DNA of 64,000 nt. It comes from Halomontanus rarus. Lineage in GTDB: Archaea > Halobacteriota > Halobacteria > Halobacteriales > Natrialbaceae. Position numbers and translations under genes: made by a program. Positions 44,903 through 54,133 of the stretch are shown piece after piece. How positions within the stretch are numbered: position 1 is the stretch's first letter; every line of letters starts with the position of its first letter. The notes beneath the pieces were generated by a model that was not told where the DNA came from, searched no databases, and saw only the letters and a list, made by a program, of their open reading frames with translations. The stretch lies in NCBI RefSeq assembly GCF_017357405.1, contig NZ_CP071597.1:1302001-1366000 (forward strand), given 5' to 3'.

Positions 44903-45763
44903 TCACTCGTACTCGTAGAATCCGGCACCCGATTTCTTCCCGAGGTCGCCCGCTTCGACCTTCCGTTTCAGCAGGTACGCCGGTTTGTAGCGGTCGCCGA
45001 GTTCCTCGGAGAGCGTCTCCGAGGCGTGCAAGCAGACGTCGAGACCGATGTGATCTGCGAGTTTCAACGGCCCCATCGGAACGTTCGTTCCGAGTTCCAT
45101 TCCGCGGTCGATGTCTTCCTTGCTCGCGACTCCCTCGTCGTAGGCGCGAATTCCCTCGTTGAGCCAGGGCATCAGAATTCGGTTGGTGACGAAGCCGGGT
45201 TTGTCGTCGGCCTCCCAGGTCGTCTTGCCGAGCGTCTCCGCGAACTCGTGGGCGAGGGCCGTGACGGCGTCGTCGGTCTTCTCCCCGACGACGATTTCGA
45301 CGCCCTCCATGATCGGAACGGGATTCATGAAGTGGATCCCGACGACGCGCTCGGGCGCGTCGGTCGACGCCGCAATCGACGTGATCGAGAGCGTGCTCGT
45401 GTTCGTCGCGAGGAGCACGTCGTCGGGAAGGAGGTCGTCGAGATCCGCGAAGAGTTCGCGCTTGACGTCTACGTTTTCGACGACCGCTTCGACGACGAGA
45501 TCGCACTCCGCGAGGTCCTCGAGGTCGGTCGTCCCCTCGACACGCTCGCGGATCGCGTCGGGGTCGTCCTCGAGCGCGTCCCGTCGTGCGAGTCGCTCGA
45601 GGCTGTCGGTCATCGCGTCGAACCCCCGCTCGACGAGGTCGGGTTCGATGTCGCGCATCACGACCTCGTGACCGGTCGTGGCGGCGACCTGTGCGATTCC
45701 GCTCCCCATCGTTCCCGCGCCGACGACGCCGATCCGATCGATCGTCTCGCGAACGCGAACCAT
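44903..45763 (-). CDS. 3-hydroxyacyl-CoA dehydrogenase family protein (3-hydroxybutyryl-CoA dehydrogenase type)
   Basis: A 286-residue NAD(P)-dependent dehydrogenase. The dinucleotide motif is VVGAGTMGSGIAQVAA (residues ~12-27). Further motifs are TNTSTLSITSIA (near 120), VVGIHFMNPVPIMEGVEIV (near 138, with catalytic His) and PGFVTNRILMPWLNEGI (near 183). Length suits the short, single-domain enzymes used in beta-oxidation or butyrate/PHB metabolism. No neighbour fixes the pathway, though an acyl-CoA dehydrogenase gene is present further on. Confidence 0.88.
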   Translation of the reverse strand: MVRVRETIDRIGVVGAGTMGSGIAQVAATTGHEVVMRDIEPDLVERGFDAMTDSLERLARRDALEDDPDAIRERVEGTTDLEDLAECDLVVEAVVENVDVKRELFADLDDLLPDDVLLATNTSTLSITSIAASTDAPERVVGIHFMNPVPIMEGVEIVVGEKTDDAVTALAHEFAETLGKTTWEADDKPGFVTNRILMPWLNEGIRAYDEGVASKEDIDRGMELGTNVPMGPLKLADHIGLDVCLHASETLSEELGDRYKPAYLLKRKVEAGDLGKKSGAGFYEYE

Positions 45764-45910
45764 AACGGATCGTTCATCGAAGGCGATGGTAAGCCTACTG
45801 GTAGGCGAATAATATTACCGATCCAACACGTGCGCAGCTACCGACGACCCGATTCGTTCTTTTAGAGGGGAAGTTTCAAGACGAGAGCGTCTGACATACA
45901 ACCAGTTTCG

Positions 45911-46495
45911 GTGAACAGCGTGAGTAATAAAAACGTCGTCGAAGACACGGGCGGGTTCGCCACGGCGGTCGATCCCGACGCGCGCGCCGCACTCGAGGAG
46001 GCGAACGTCGATCCGGCCGGCGTCGCGAACAAAACGTACTCGTATCGAATGCTACTGGACGCCGGCGTCGACGAATCGGTCGCCGATTCGTTGCGCCGGC
46101 AGTTCTCGCTGCCGTGGTCCTACGAGACCGACGGCGACCTCGACCGCCGGTCGACGGAGGTTCGCGGACTCGGCGACGCGGAGCGCGCGTGGATCGCCGC
46201 GAGCGCCGACGAGAACTGGCAGGGGTTCGAGGCGGCCCGCGAACGTGCGGAAGCGACCGAACCGACCGAATCGAACGAGGAGGCCGACGCCGGTCGGCCG
46301 TGGCCTCGTCCGACACCGGTGACCGCCGTGACGGGTGTCAGTTCCGAGAACGCGGCGCGACTCGCGGAGGGCGGCATCGTCTCGGCCGAACGGCTCGCGA
46401 CGATCAACGCCGGCGAGGTGGCGTCGGCGCTCGACCTCGACGTGTTGCACGTTCGAACGTGGCGACACAACGCTCGAGAACTCATCAGAAATTGA
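45911..46495 (+). CDS. Protein with C-terminal helix-hairpin-helix, function unknown
   Basis: A 194-residue acidic protein. The N-terminal ~75 residues contain a helical repeat resembling a helix-hairpin-helix variant (ANKTYSYRMLLDAGVDESVAD). The C-terminal part is PVTAVTGVSSENAARLAEGG followed by VSAERLATINAGEVASALD, clearly a HhH pair as in DNA-repair and RNA-polymerase-type domains. The linker (residues ~90-130) is Glu/Thr-rich. A GTG at 45920 is an alternative start. Nucleic-acid binding is inferred. Confidence 0.65.
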   Translation: MNSVSNKNVVEDTGGFATAVDPDARAALEEANVDPAGVANKTYSYRMLLDAGVDESVADSLRRQFSLPWSYETDGDLDRRSTEVRGLGDAERAWIAASADENWQGFEAARERAEATEPTESNEEADAGRPWPRPTPVTAVTGVSSENAARLAEGGIVSAERLATINAGEVASALDLDVLHVRTWRHNARELIRN

Positions 46496-46606
46496 TGTAT
46501 TTTCAATCGTGAGTATTCTCTCTCGAGAGAACCGTCTCCTCGGGAGCGTTCCCACGAGAATTTACTACTCGAGGAAGTATCTTTCAGCTGTCAAGAGCGG
46601 CAAAAA

Positions 46607-46612
46607 TATATA
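46607..46612 (+). promoter_or_regulatory. TATA box of the aldolase-FBPase operon
   Basis: TATATA in aaaaatatataccggg is centred about 27 bases before the ATG at 46637. That predicts a leaderless transcript starting at that ATG and argues against the ATG at 46625. Confidence 0.6.
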
Positions 46613-46636
46613 CCGGGCTGTTGGATGATCCACTGG

Positions 46637-47497
46637 ATGCTACCAATCGACGACTCCCCGATCGTCCGCGACGGCAAGTCACTGATCCTGGCGATGGACC
46701 ACGGACTCGAGCACGGACCGGTCGACTTCGAGGAGGTTCCCGAGAAACTCGATCCCGCGGCGGTATTCGAGACGGCCACCCACGACGCCGTCACGTCGAT
46801 CGCCGTCCAGAAGGGGATCGCGGAGGGGTACTATCCGAGTTACGAGGACGACGTTAACCTCCTCGTGAAACTCAACGGTACCTCGAACATGTGGATGGGC
46901 GAACCCGACTCCGCGATCAACTGCTCGGTCGAGTACGCCGCCGACATCGGTGCCGACGCCGTCGGTTTCACGGTCTACAGCGGTTCGAACCACGAAGTCG
47001 AGATGTTCGAGGAGTTCCGCGAGGTCCACGAGAAAGCCCGCGAGTACGACCTCCCGGTCGTCATGTGGTCGTACCCCCGCGGTCAGGGACTGAAAAACGA
47101 CACCAAGCCCGGGACGATCTCCTACGCGACGCGGATTGCCCTCGAGCTGGGCGCGGACATCGCGAAGGTCAAGTACCCCGGCGAGCCGGAGGCGATGGCC
47201 CACGCCTGCGAGGCCGCCGGTAACATGAACGTCGTCATGAGCGGCGGGTCGAAGACCGACGACCGCGAGTTCCTCTCGACGGTCGAACAGGCGACGAGTG
47301 CCGGCTGCTGCGGGCTCGCGGTCGGCCGCAACGTCTGGCAGCGCGAGGAGCCGACGCGCATTCTCGACGCCCTCGAGCGCGTCATCTACGACGGAAAGAG
47401 TGCGGACGCCGCGCTCGGACACGACGATACCGAGTCGGAACCGGAGCGAGACATCGAACGCGAAACGGAGACCGCCGACGCGACGGTCGAAGGATGA
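46637..47497 (+). CDS. Class I fructose-bisphosphate aldolase, DhnA family
   Basis: A 286-residue archaeal aldolase that cleaves or forms fructose 1,6-bisphosphate. Seen are [16 protein letters not shown] near residue 16, [13 protein letters not shown] near 55, [19 protein letters not shown] near 83, and the Schiff-base lysine in [17 protein letters not shown] near 175. [13 protein letters not shown] near 200 is also typical. The C-terminus adds an acidic Glu/Thr tail. It overlaps fbp by four bases. The start at 46637 fits the TATA box. DhnA aldolases can also make the sugar phosphate used in the archaeal shikimate route. Confidence 0.92.
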   Translation: MLPIDDSPIVRDGKSLILAMDHGLEHGPVDFEEVPEKLDPAAVFETATHDAVTSIAVQKGIAEGYYPSYEDDVNLLVKLNGTSNMWMGEPDSAINCSVEYAADIGADAVGFTVYSGSNHEVEMFEEFREVHEKAREYDLPVVMWSYPRGQGLKNDTKPGTISYATRIALELGADIAKVKYPGEPEAMAHACEAAGNMNVVMSGGSKTDDREFLSTVEQATSAGCCGLAVGRNVWQREEPTRILDALERVIYDGKSADAALGHDDTESEPERDIERETETADATVEG

Positions 47498-48411
47498 GCG
47501 AGGACGGGAGACGACTCGCGTACGACCGCGAGCTCGCCGTCGACGACGGCCACGAGGACGTCGTCCGCGAGGTCGTCGACGTGATCGTCCGAACCGCGCC
47601 GGAGATCCGAGGGGGGCTGGTCGGCCGGCGCGGGACCGCCGACGGGGAAGGGGAGAACCCGAGCGGCGAGACGCAGGCCGAAGCCGACGTCTGGGCCGAC
47701 GACCTCCTCGGCGACCGGCTCTCGGCGCTCGAGGGCGTCGTCCAGTACGCGAGCGAGGAGCGCGCCGAGGTCGTCGACTGTGCCTCGAGTTCGAGTACCG
47801 GACTATCGGTCGCCGTCGACCCGCTCGACGGCTCGTCGAACCTCGCCTCGAACAATCCGATGGGGACGATCTTCGGCGTGTACGACGCCCCGATCCCGGC
47901 GCAGGGACGGGACCTCGTCGCGGCGGGCTACATCTGCTACGGTCCGATCACGACGATGATTCTCGCGACAGACGACGGCGTCGCCGAGTACGAACTGGCC
48001 GACGGCGACGCGACGACGCTCCGCGAGGACGTTCGGCTCCCCGCGGAGCCGACGGTCTACGGCTTCGGGGGTCGCGTTCCCGATTGGCCCGCGGACTTTC
48101 GAACCTACGCCCGCGAGATCGAGTCGGAGCTCAAACTTCGGTACGGCGGTGCGATGGTCGCCGACGTCAATCAGGTGCTCTCCTACGGTGGCATCTTCGC
48201 CTATCCGACCCTCGAGTCTCGACCCGAAGGAAAGCTCCGGCTGCAGTTCGAGGGGAACCCGATCGGCTACATCGTCGAACGGGCCGGCGGGCGCTCGTCG
48301 AACGGCCGCCGGTCGTTACTCGAGGCCGAAGCGACCGACCTCCACGAGCGGACGCCGGTCTACGTCGGCAACGACGGACTGGTCGACCGGCTCGAGGGCG
48401 CACTCGCGTAG
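47494..48411 (+). CDS. fbp: Fructose-1,6-bisphosphatase, class I type
   Basis: A 305-residue enzyme that removes the 1-phosphate in gluconeogenesis. The metal and phosphate signature is [19 protein letters not shown] (residues ~108-126). A central segment ([14 protein letters not shown]) and the C-terminal [21 protein letters not shown] match the FBPase family. The ATG overlaps the aldolase stop, so the two gluconeogenic enzymes are translationally coupled. Confidence 0.92.
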   Translation: MSEDGRRLAYDRELAVDDGHEDVVREVVDVIVRTAPEIRGGLVGRRGTADGEGENPSGETQAEADVWADDLLGDRLSALEGVVQYASEERAEVVDCASSSSTGLSVAVDPLDGSSNLASNNPMGTIFGVYDAPIPAQGRDLVAAGYICYGPITTMILATDDGVAEYELADGDATTLREDVRLPAEPTVYGFGGRVPDWPADFRTYAREIESELKLRYGGAMVADVNQVLSYGGIFAYPTLESRPEGKLRLQFEGNPIGYIVERAGGRSSNGRRSLLEAEATDLHERTPVYVGNDGLVDRLEGALA

Positions 48412-48621
48412 CGTCTCGCGCGCGGTGTGCTGATCGGTACGATCGGCCGCGCTCTGTCCGCTACTCGAGTCGAAACCGCGTCCGACGGGGAACCGAGCAC
48501 TCGAGGCACCCTTCGTCTTCGTCGCGTTGTCGACTGCCGATATCCATCCTCTTCGTTCGCCCACTAGATGTCACAGAACAAAAGTATAATAGTGATAACC
48601 GCGCATAGATTCGCTGCGGGC

Positions 48622-49647
48622 ATGTCTTTGAACACCGGAGCGCGACTATCGTTGTTTTCCCGGATGATCGTCGCATTCGGATTCGTTGCTGTCGTGTCGA
48701 TCACGATCGCGGTCGTTGCAGTCGCTGTCGTCGGTATCGGGGTATACCTCGGAATTACCGCCGTATTCTTTCTCGTGCGGGCGTACGTTCTCCAGTTCGT
48801 TGACGTGGCACCGATAACGGACATATGGAACCTCTGGATATCGAACACCGGGCCGATCCTGCTGGTAATCGGCGTCGCTCTCCTCCCGATACTGTACGTC
48901 CGGCCCGTCAGAGACGAGATTCGGGACTTCAACTCAGAGGTCGGTACGACCGGCGAGCCGGCGTCGGAGCGCCATCCCAAGATTTCGGCGATGGGACGGC
49001 GGCTGTCCCAGCAGGCGGGGATTTCCGAGCCGACGGTCCGGATCGTCAATCGTCGTCGTCCGGAATCGTACGTACTCGGGGGCCGATCCGACGGAACGGT
49101 CGTCATCACTCGCGGCGTCGTACGAACCCTCTCGGACGACGAAATCGAGGCCGTCTTGGCACACGAAGTGAGCCACCTGGCCAACGGTGATGGCCGTCTC
49201 GTGTCCCTCTTGCTCGTCCCGATGCTCGTCGCCGAGCGCGTCGGCGCCGGCGACCGTCCGAAATTCGGGTTCCACTACGGACTAAGCGTCTTCAGCTACG
49301 GGCTCCGTCTCGTCGCCTGGGCCGCGATCACGCTCGTGACGACGGTTCAACTGCTGTCGTGTCGACTCGGCGTGACACTGCTCTCGCGCGAACGTGAATT
49401 GGCAGCCGACAGAGGCGCAGCGGAACTCACGGGAGAGCCGAGTACGCTCGCGAGCGCGCTCGAGACGCTCCACGACGTCCGGAGTCGACCGACTCGGGAC
49501 GCTCGAGATTTCAAGCGATCCGCGGGGGTACTCGATATCCTCCCAGCGGCGGACCAGCAGCGGTTCGGCGGGCTCTTCAGAACGCATCCGGAGACCGAAA
49601 CGCGCGTTCGATATCTCGAATCGATGGTCGTCGAGGATCGTGCGTGA
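48622..49647 (+). CDS. M48 family zinc metalloprotease (HtpX-like)
   Basis: A 341-residue membrane protease. Two N-terminal hydrophobic helices (VAFGFVAVVSITIAVVAVAV and a second around residues 55-90) precede the catalytic domain. The HExxH motif is AVLAHEVSHLANGD with His about residue 181; the third ligand glutamate is probably in RERELAADRGAAELTG near 258. A TATA-like word (tataat, 48585-48590) supports the ATG at 48622 over the one at 48568. The protease likely degrades damaged membrane proteins. Confidence 0.88.
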   Translation: MSLNTGARLSLFSRMIVAFGFVAVVSITIAVVAVAVVGIGVYLGITAVFFLVRAYVLQFVDVAPITDIWNLWISNTGPILLVIGVALLPILYVRPVRDEIRDFNSEVGTTGEPASERHPKISAMGRRLSQQAGISEPTVRIVNRRRPESYVLGGRSDGTVVITRGVVRTLSDDEIEAVLAHEVSHLANGDGRLVSLLLVPMLVAERVGAGDRPKFGFHYGLSVFSYGLRLVAWAAITLVTTVQLLSCRLGVTLLSRERELAADRGAAELTGEPSTLASALETLHDVRSRPTRDARDFKRSAGVLDILPAADQQRFGGLFRTHPETETRVRYLESMVVEDRA

Positions 49648-49710
49648 TCAACTCCCTCGACGTGTCACCGTCGGACTCGATACGGAACCGTCACCGACGG
49701 CTGATTTCGT

Positions 49711-49974
49711 CTATTTGGACGTGGACGACGAAGATGAAGATGACGCGGAAGACGCAGACGTCGTCAACTGCGTGTAACTGACGACGCCGACGAGCAACAG
49801 GACGTAGTACAGCCAGCGCGGACCGCCCGTCGAGAGGAAGACGAGCGTCAGGACGACGACCCAGAGTCCGACGACCACTAGATCGGTGATCACCCGCCGC
49901 CAGAGCGAAAAGACTGCTCGCAAGCGTCCCCAGGCTCTCGTCCCGTTCGTCTCGCCCGTTTCGGTCCGTGTCAT
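49711..49974 (-). CDS. Small membrane protein
   Basis: An 87-residue protein with two hydrophobic helices (VITDLVVVGLWVVVLTLVFL and LYYVLLLVGVVSYTQL, about residues 27-46 and 53-68), followed by a run of Ser/Ala residues (SASSASSSSSSSTSK). The start at 49974 (MTRTETGETNGTRAWG) is chosen. Convergent with the M48 protease gene, 63 bases away. No function recognised. Confidence 0.6.
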   Translation of the reverse strand: MTRTETGETNGTRAWGRLRAVFSLWRRVITDLVVVGLWVVVLTLVFLSTGGPRWLYYVLLLVGVVSYTQLTTSASSASSSSSSSTSK

Positions 49975-50006
49975 CCGTCGACCTCGTGTGTACTGTGCAT
50001 CGGTAT

Positions 50007-51170
50007 TCAGAAGTGATAGCCGTACTCGTTGGTCAGCCGGTACGCCGAGACGCCCCAGACGTAACTCTGTCCGGGCCACCACGTTCGGGCGTTGTTGAAT
50101 CCGGCGACGAGGACCCCGTCGTTGGGATTCTCCGGATCGCGATGGTAGGTCACCGAGCCGCTATCGCCGTCGGTGAGGTCGCGCTCTTCGCCCCACCGGA
50201 GTTGGCCCGTCCGACAGACGTCGCTGGTGAAACAGGTGACCGCGTCGATCCCCTCGATCTTGCCGCTCGAGTAACCCGTCTCGGCACCCATCTTCTCGAG
50301 GTGTTCGCCGCGCGCGGCGAGGTCGGCGAGTCCGATGCGAGTGAACTGTCCGAGGACCTGCGTCGAGGCGCCGTCGATTCGACTCGCCGGTTGCAGTTCG
50401 CCGGTCGGTTCGATAGCGACGATATCCTCTACGGGATGGGCGTACCGCACTGTTCCGAGGTCCATCGTCTCCCCCTCCTCGTGCGGTAGCGAAAGCGGCG
50501 CGCCGACCGGGTCGTCGCTGGAATACGCGTGTTCGGCCGTCGCGAAGAACGCTCGCTGTTCGTTTGGGTGATACAGTGCCGGCGCGAGCGTCGCGAACCC
50601 GTTCTCGGTCTGACAGCGAACGCCGCCCGGAACGCCGTCGTCGATATCCGTCGCGAGCCGTGGCTCACCCTCGAACGTCTCCCCATCGAGTTCGTCGAGG
50701 TCGTCGATCGCTTCGATATCGAACGAAACGCCGTCGACCAGTATCTGGAGCAAGTCTTCGATTCGACCGATTTCGCTCGCCGAGGCTTCGATCGATATCG
50801 AGGCCGTCCCGCGGTCGTAGGTTCCGGGTTTCACCGCACTCCCCAGGTAACCCGTTATCGACGTTTCCGCCAGATGGTTGTGGAGTTCGAACGCCTTCGA
50901 AACTCGGGCGTACCACTCGGCGGGGACGGATTTCGTTCGCTCGCGTGTCGACCACGGATCGTCGGGGTCCTCGCGGGCGAGAGCGGTGACGACCGGGACC
51001 TCCCCGTCGCCGACGGCGAGGAAGTCTTCGACACCGAGGAGAGAGGCGATCCCGAGCCCGTACCCGGCGTTGGCGACCGTTCTGAGGAACGTCCGTCGGT
51101 CCATATCGGGCGACAGACGGTCGCGAAGCGTGGCGAGTCGGTGGGTTCGGTTCTCGGGTTCGTCTGGCAT
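50007..51170 (-). CDS. Putative Tat-exported serine protease (trypsin-like fold)
   Basis: A 387-residue protein with a twin-arginine-type leader (DMDRRTFLRTVANAGYGLG, about residues 23-41, followed by a hydrophobic core ending near SLLGVE). The mature part holds what looks like a chymotrypsin-type triad: a histidine in FATAEHAYSSDD, an aspartate region (PVEDIVAIEPTG) and the nucleophile serine in TDGDSGSVTYH. The middle has no cysteine-rich module. It probably acts outside the cell or in the pseudoperiplasm. A GTG six bases upstream is an alternative start. The His context differs from the usual TAAHC, so activity is inferred. Confidence 0.65.
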   Translation of the reverse strand: MPDEPENRTHRLATLRDRLSPDMDRRTFLRTVANAGYGLGIASLLGVEDFLAVGDGEVPVVTALAREDPDDPWSTRERTKSVPAEWYARVSKAFELHNHLAETSITGYLGSAVKPGTYDRGTASISIEASASEIGRIEDLLQILVDGVSFDIEAIDDLDELDGETFEGEPRLATDIDDGVPGGVRCQTENGFATLAPALYHPNEQRAFFATAEHAYSSDDPVGAPLSLPHEEGETMDLGTVRYAHPVEDIVAIEPTGELQPASRIDGASTQVLGQFTRIGLADLAARGEHLEKMGAETGYSSGKIEGIDAVTCFTSDVCRTGQLRWGEERDLTDGDSGSVTYHRDPENPNDGVLVAGFNNARTWWPGQSYVWGVSAYRLTNEYGYHF

Positions 51171-51379
51171 GCTCACGTGTGTCCTAATCGTTCGTCGATG
51201 CGGGCGGTACCGGCAAAGCTAATATTCACCTACAGTGTCCGTCGACGCCGTACTCCGTACGTACACTTCCGGAACGAAGGGGGTTCTGCCTGCATTTGAC
51301 AGAGTCCGAGTTCGGTCGGGTAGACGGACGCCGTTCGCTCGCCACTCTCGATTTAATAGCTGTACGAGTACACCCGAGA
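51171..51379. other. Gap between the protease gene and the RNA candidate
   Basis: No supported frame. An AT-rich word tttaatag (51353-51360) lies where a promoter for the downstream RNA candidate could be. The rest is ordinary intergenic sequence that includes the protease promoter. Confidence 0.4.
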
Positions 51380-51545
51380 GTTGGTCACCCCGAAGCGATG
51401 ACAGAACGGTGTCCCCGTGTTGGTGACCACGGGGGCACTCCCACGCCGGTCCCCGCGTCTCTACGCGACGACCCTCCTCGACCCTGCCGTCGCAGGCGAG
51501 TGTTGGACGGCCTTCGCTTCGCCGGTGTCTGCGGGGACCGCGCTC
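51380..51545 (+). ncRNA. Candidate structured noncoding RNA
   Basis: Several strong stems are readable directly. Hairpin A pairs 51408-51419 with 51428-51439 (12 bp, with two G-T pairs). Its loop is complementary to 51384-51389, allowing a pseudoknot or an alternative 8-bp pairing of 51382-51389 with 51422-51429. Stem B pairs cggtccccgc (51447-51456) with gcggggaccg (51531-51540), 10 bp, enclosing hairpin C (51477-51500, cctgc/gcagg extended by ctcg/cgag) and hairpin D (cggc/gccg near 51508-51524). Pyrimidine-rich ctctactctactttactt follows and may end transcription. Strand is assigned from the upstream AT-rich word and is not certain. Confidence 0.45.
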
Positions 51546-51775
51546 TACTCTACTTTACTTACTTTCCTTTCCGCCGCTGCCGACTCGAGAGGCTACGACG
51601 GACGAGCCGTCCGATCCGCCGACAACGACAGTATCGGTATCACAACCGACAGGCAGTGCATACGCGCTCGCGACGGCCGTTCAGTCGAGATGTAAATCAG
51701 TAGCAGGAGAGATGGCCATTCGAACACACCTGTCGAAGGGAAAACGGTTTGGAGCGCCCCGTCGCACGGATTGAC
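51546..51775. other. Leader region before the carboxylase gene
   Basis: 230 bases with no supported gene, starting with a T/C-rich run. It could be the 5' leader or promoter of the carboxylase gene, in which case the RNA candidate upstream would be a riboswitch-like leader. Confidence 0.35.
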
Positions 51776-53638
51776 ATGAACGTCCGAATCGCGGCCGACG
51801 CCTCCGCGGAGGAAGCCGCGGCGATCGCGACCGCACTCGCCGAGCACCTCGGCGAGGCCGTCGAGGTGTACGTCGGCGATACCGACGAGCCGACCGCGAT
51901 CCGCGGGGCCAATTCGAGCGGGAGCGAGAGTGACGACGACGGCAGCGAACGCGACCCGGCGACCGCTGCCGACCGCGAACCGACGCCGTCCGGACCCACC
52001 GACCGCGAGCGGCGCCTCCGCGAGGAAATCGCGGACATCCACGAGGGTGGCCCGGAAAAATACCGGAACCGCCTCGCCGGTCAGGGAAAACGCTTCGTCC
52101 GGGACCGCCTCGAGCTGTGGTTCGGTTCCTCGAACTCGACCGCGAGCGTGTCGACCGATGCGGCCGAAAATGCTGGCGAGAGTGATGCTGCGGAAGGCGG
52201 CGTCCACTTCGAAGACGGCACGTTCGCGAACTTCGACGCCTGGCATCCGAATTCGCCGACGGACGAGGCCGCGGTGTCGGACGACCGGCTCCCAGCGGAC
52301 GGATTGTTGACCGGTGCGGCCGAGTTCGAGGGCCGGGACGTCCACTTCATGGCCAACGATTTCACGGTCAAGGCGGGGTCGATGGCCGAACGCGGCGTCG
52401 AGAAATTCCTCCGGATGCAACAGCGGGCGCTGAAGACCGGCAAGCCGGTGCTGTACCTGATGGACTCCTCCGGCGGGCGGATCGACCAGCAGACGGGCTT
52501 CTTCGCCAATCGCGAGGGGATCGGAAAGTACTACTACAACCACTCGATGCTCTCCGGTCGGGTTCCACAGATCTGCGTGCTCTACGGGCCGTGTATCGCC
52601 GGTGCCGCGTACACGCCGGTGTTCGCCGACTTCACGATCATGGTCGAGGGCATGTCGGCGATGGCGATCGCCTCCCCGCGGATGGTTCGGATGGTCACCG
52701 GCGAGGACATCGACATGCAGGAACTGGGCGGACCGGCGGTCCACGCCCGCGAATCGGGCTCGGCCGACCTCGTCGCCCGCGACGAGGAACACGCCCGCGA
52801 ACTGGTCGCCCAACTGATCACCTACCTGCCGAACAACGCCGACGAGAAACCGCCGACGGCCGAGACTCGAGCGCCCGCGAAGTCTCCCGAGGGAATCGAC
52901 TCGGTGGTCCCGCAGCGCCCGAACGAGGGGTACGACATGGTCGACGTGATCGAACGGATCGTCGACGAGGAGTCGTACTTCGAGCTTCGACCGGAGTACG
53001 GTGAGGAGATCCTCACCGCATTCGCTCGCATCGACGGCCGGCCGATCGCCATCGTCGCCAACCAGCCGGCCCACCGCGCCGGTGCGATCTTCCCCGACGC
53101 CGCCGAGAAGGCCGCGAGCTTCATCTGGACCGCCGACGCGTTCAACATTCCCCTGCTATACCTCTGTGACACCCCCGGCTTCATGGCCGGCTCGCAGGTC
53201 GAGAAGGAGGGGATTCTGGAGCAGGGAAAGAAGATGATCTACGCGACCTCGAGCGCGACGGTCCCCAAACAGACGGTCGTCGTTCGGAAGGCCTACGGCG
53301 CGGGCATCTACGCGATGGGCGGGCCGGCCTACGATCCCGAGAGCGTGCTGGGTCTGCCCTCGGGTGAGATCGGGATCATGGGTCCGGAGGCGGCGATCAA
53401 CGCCGTCTACGCGCGCAAGCTCGCGGAGATAGACGACGAGGACGAGCGGGCGAGGAAAGAAGCGCAACTCCGAGAGGAGTACCGCGAGGACATCGACATC
53501 CACCGCATGGCCAGCGAGGTCGTCATCGACGAACTGATCCCGCCGAGTCGGCTCCGGGCGGAACTCGCCGCTCGCTTCGAGTTCTACGCCGACGTCGATA
53601 AGGAGCTTCCGAGCAAGAAACACGGGACCGTTCTCTAG
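51776..53638 (+). CDS. Acyl-CoA carboxylase, carboxyltransferase (beta) subunit with N-terminal epsilon-like extension
   Basis: A 620-residue biotin-dependent carboxyltransferase. The crotonase-fold halves contain MDSSGGRIDQQTGFFANREG (near residue 230), VLYGPCIAGAAYTPVFADF (near 270), and later HRAGAIFPDAAEKAASFI (about 440) and KAYGAGIYAMGGPAYDP (about 510). About 40 N-terminal residues (NVRIAADASAEEAAAIATAL) resemble the ACC epsilon-type module, followed by a polar linker of about 45 residues. It is probably a propionyl-CoA carboxylase subunit. The alpha (biotin carboxylase/BCCP) subunit is not in the window. The start at 51776 is chosen because the epsilon-like module begins there. Confidence 0.9.
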   Translation: MNVRIAADASAEEAAAIATALAEHLGEAVEVYVGDTDEPTAIRGANSSGSESDDDGSERDPATAADREPTPSGPTDRERRLREEIADIHEGGPEKYRNRLAGQGKRFVRDRLELWFGSSNSTASVSTDAAENAGESDAAEGGVHFEDGTFANFDAWHPNSPTDEAAVSDDRLPADGLLTGAAEFEGRDVHFMANDFTVKAGSMAERGVEKFLRMQQRALKTGKPVLYLMDSSGGRIDQQTGFFANREGIGKYYYNHSMLSGRVPQICVLYGPCIAGAAYTPVFADFTIMVEGMSAMAIASPRMVRMVTGEDIDMQELGGPAVHARESGSADLVARDEEHARELVAQLITYLPNNADEKPPTAETRAPAKSPEGIDSVVPQRPNEGYDMVDVIERIVDEESYFELRPEYGEEILTAFARIDGRPIAIVANQPAHRAGAIFPDAAEKAASFIWTADAFNIPLLYLCDTPGFMAGSQVEKEGILEQGKKMIYATSSATVPKQTVVVRKAYGAGIYAMGGPAYDPESVLGLPSGEIGIMGPEAAINAVYARKLAEIDDEDERARKEAQLREEYREDIDIHRMASEVVIDELIPPSRLRAELAARFEFYADVDKELPSKKHGTVL

Positions 53639-54133
53639 GCCGTTCGGACTCGGACTCGAGAGTCGGCGGATCGCCCCGTACCTGTGCTCGCGGGTGTGCG
53701 GCGCGCTCGAAGATTACCCGGACCGTCGGGTTCGCAGCTCGTCTCCCCTTCGACCGCCGTCCGGATTTCGTCGTCACCGTCGCCGTCGCGTCGTATCGAG
53801 ACCAGCCCGGCGACCGATCGCGGCGTTCCCGGTGGGGGCGTTGGCGACGGCGCCGCCGCGGACGAACAGCGGCGTCGAAGGCGTTCGGTAACCGTGAATG
53901 CGATCGGTCCAACGGCTCGTGCGCGCCGTTTCCCGGTCGAACGGAATGCTCGGTCGAACCGGGCAGGCCGTCGTTTCGCCGACGGCGGTCCGGAGTACGC
54001 GAGTCTTACTGCGAACTCGACTGCCCTACGGCGACCATAACAATGCCATCGACGCTGGAACCTCGGCGTAGCGACCCCGAACGCGCCGATGGTCCCCGCG
54101 ATTCCCGACCGGTTCGACTCCGGTGGCGTGTCT
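53639..54133. other. 495-base stretch without a convincing gene
   Basis: Frames on both strands have arginine/serine-rich shadow composition. No tRNA, repeat or strong inverted repeat was noticed. The gene after it starts at the ATG at 54134. Confidence 0.4.

Noticed and set aside
53639..54133. Possible gene or known structural RNA in the gap after the carboxylase gene
   Set aside because: No frame has a normal protein composition and I could find no RNase P, SRP or tRNA hallmark.
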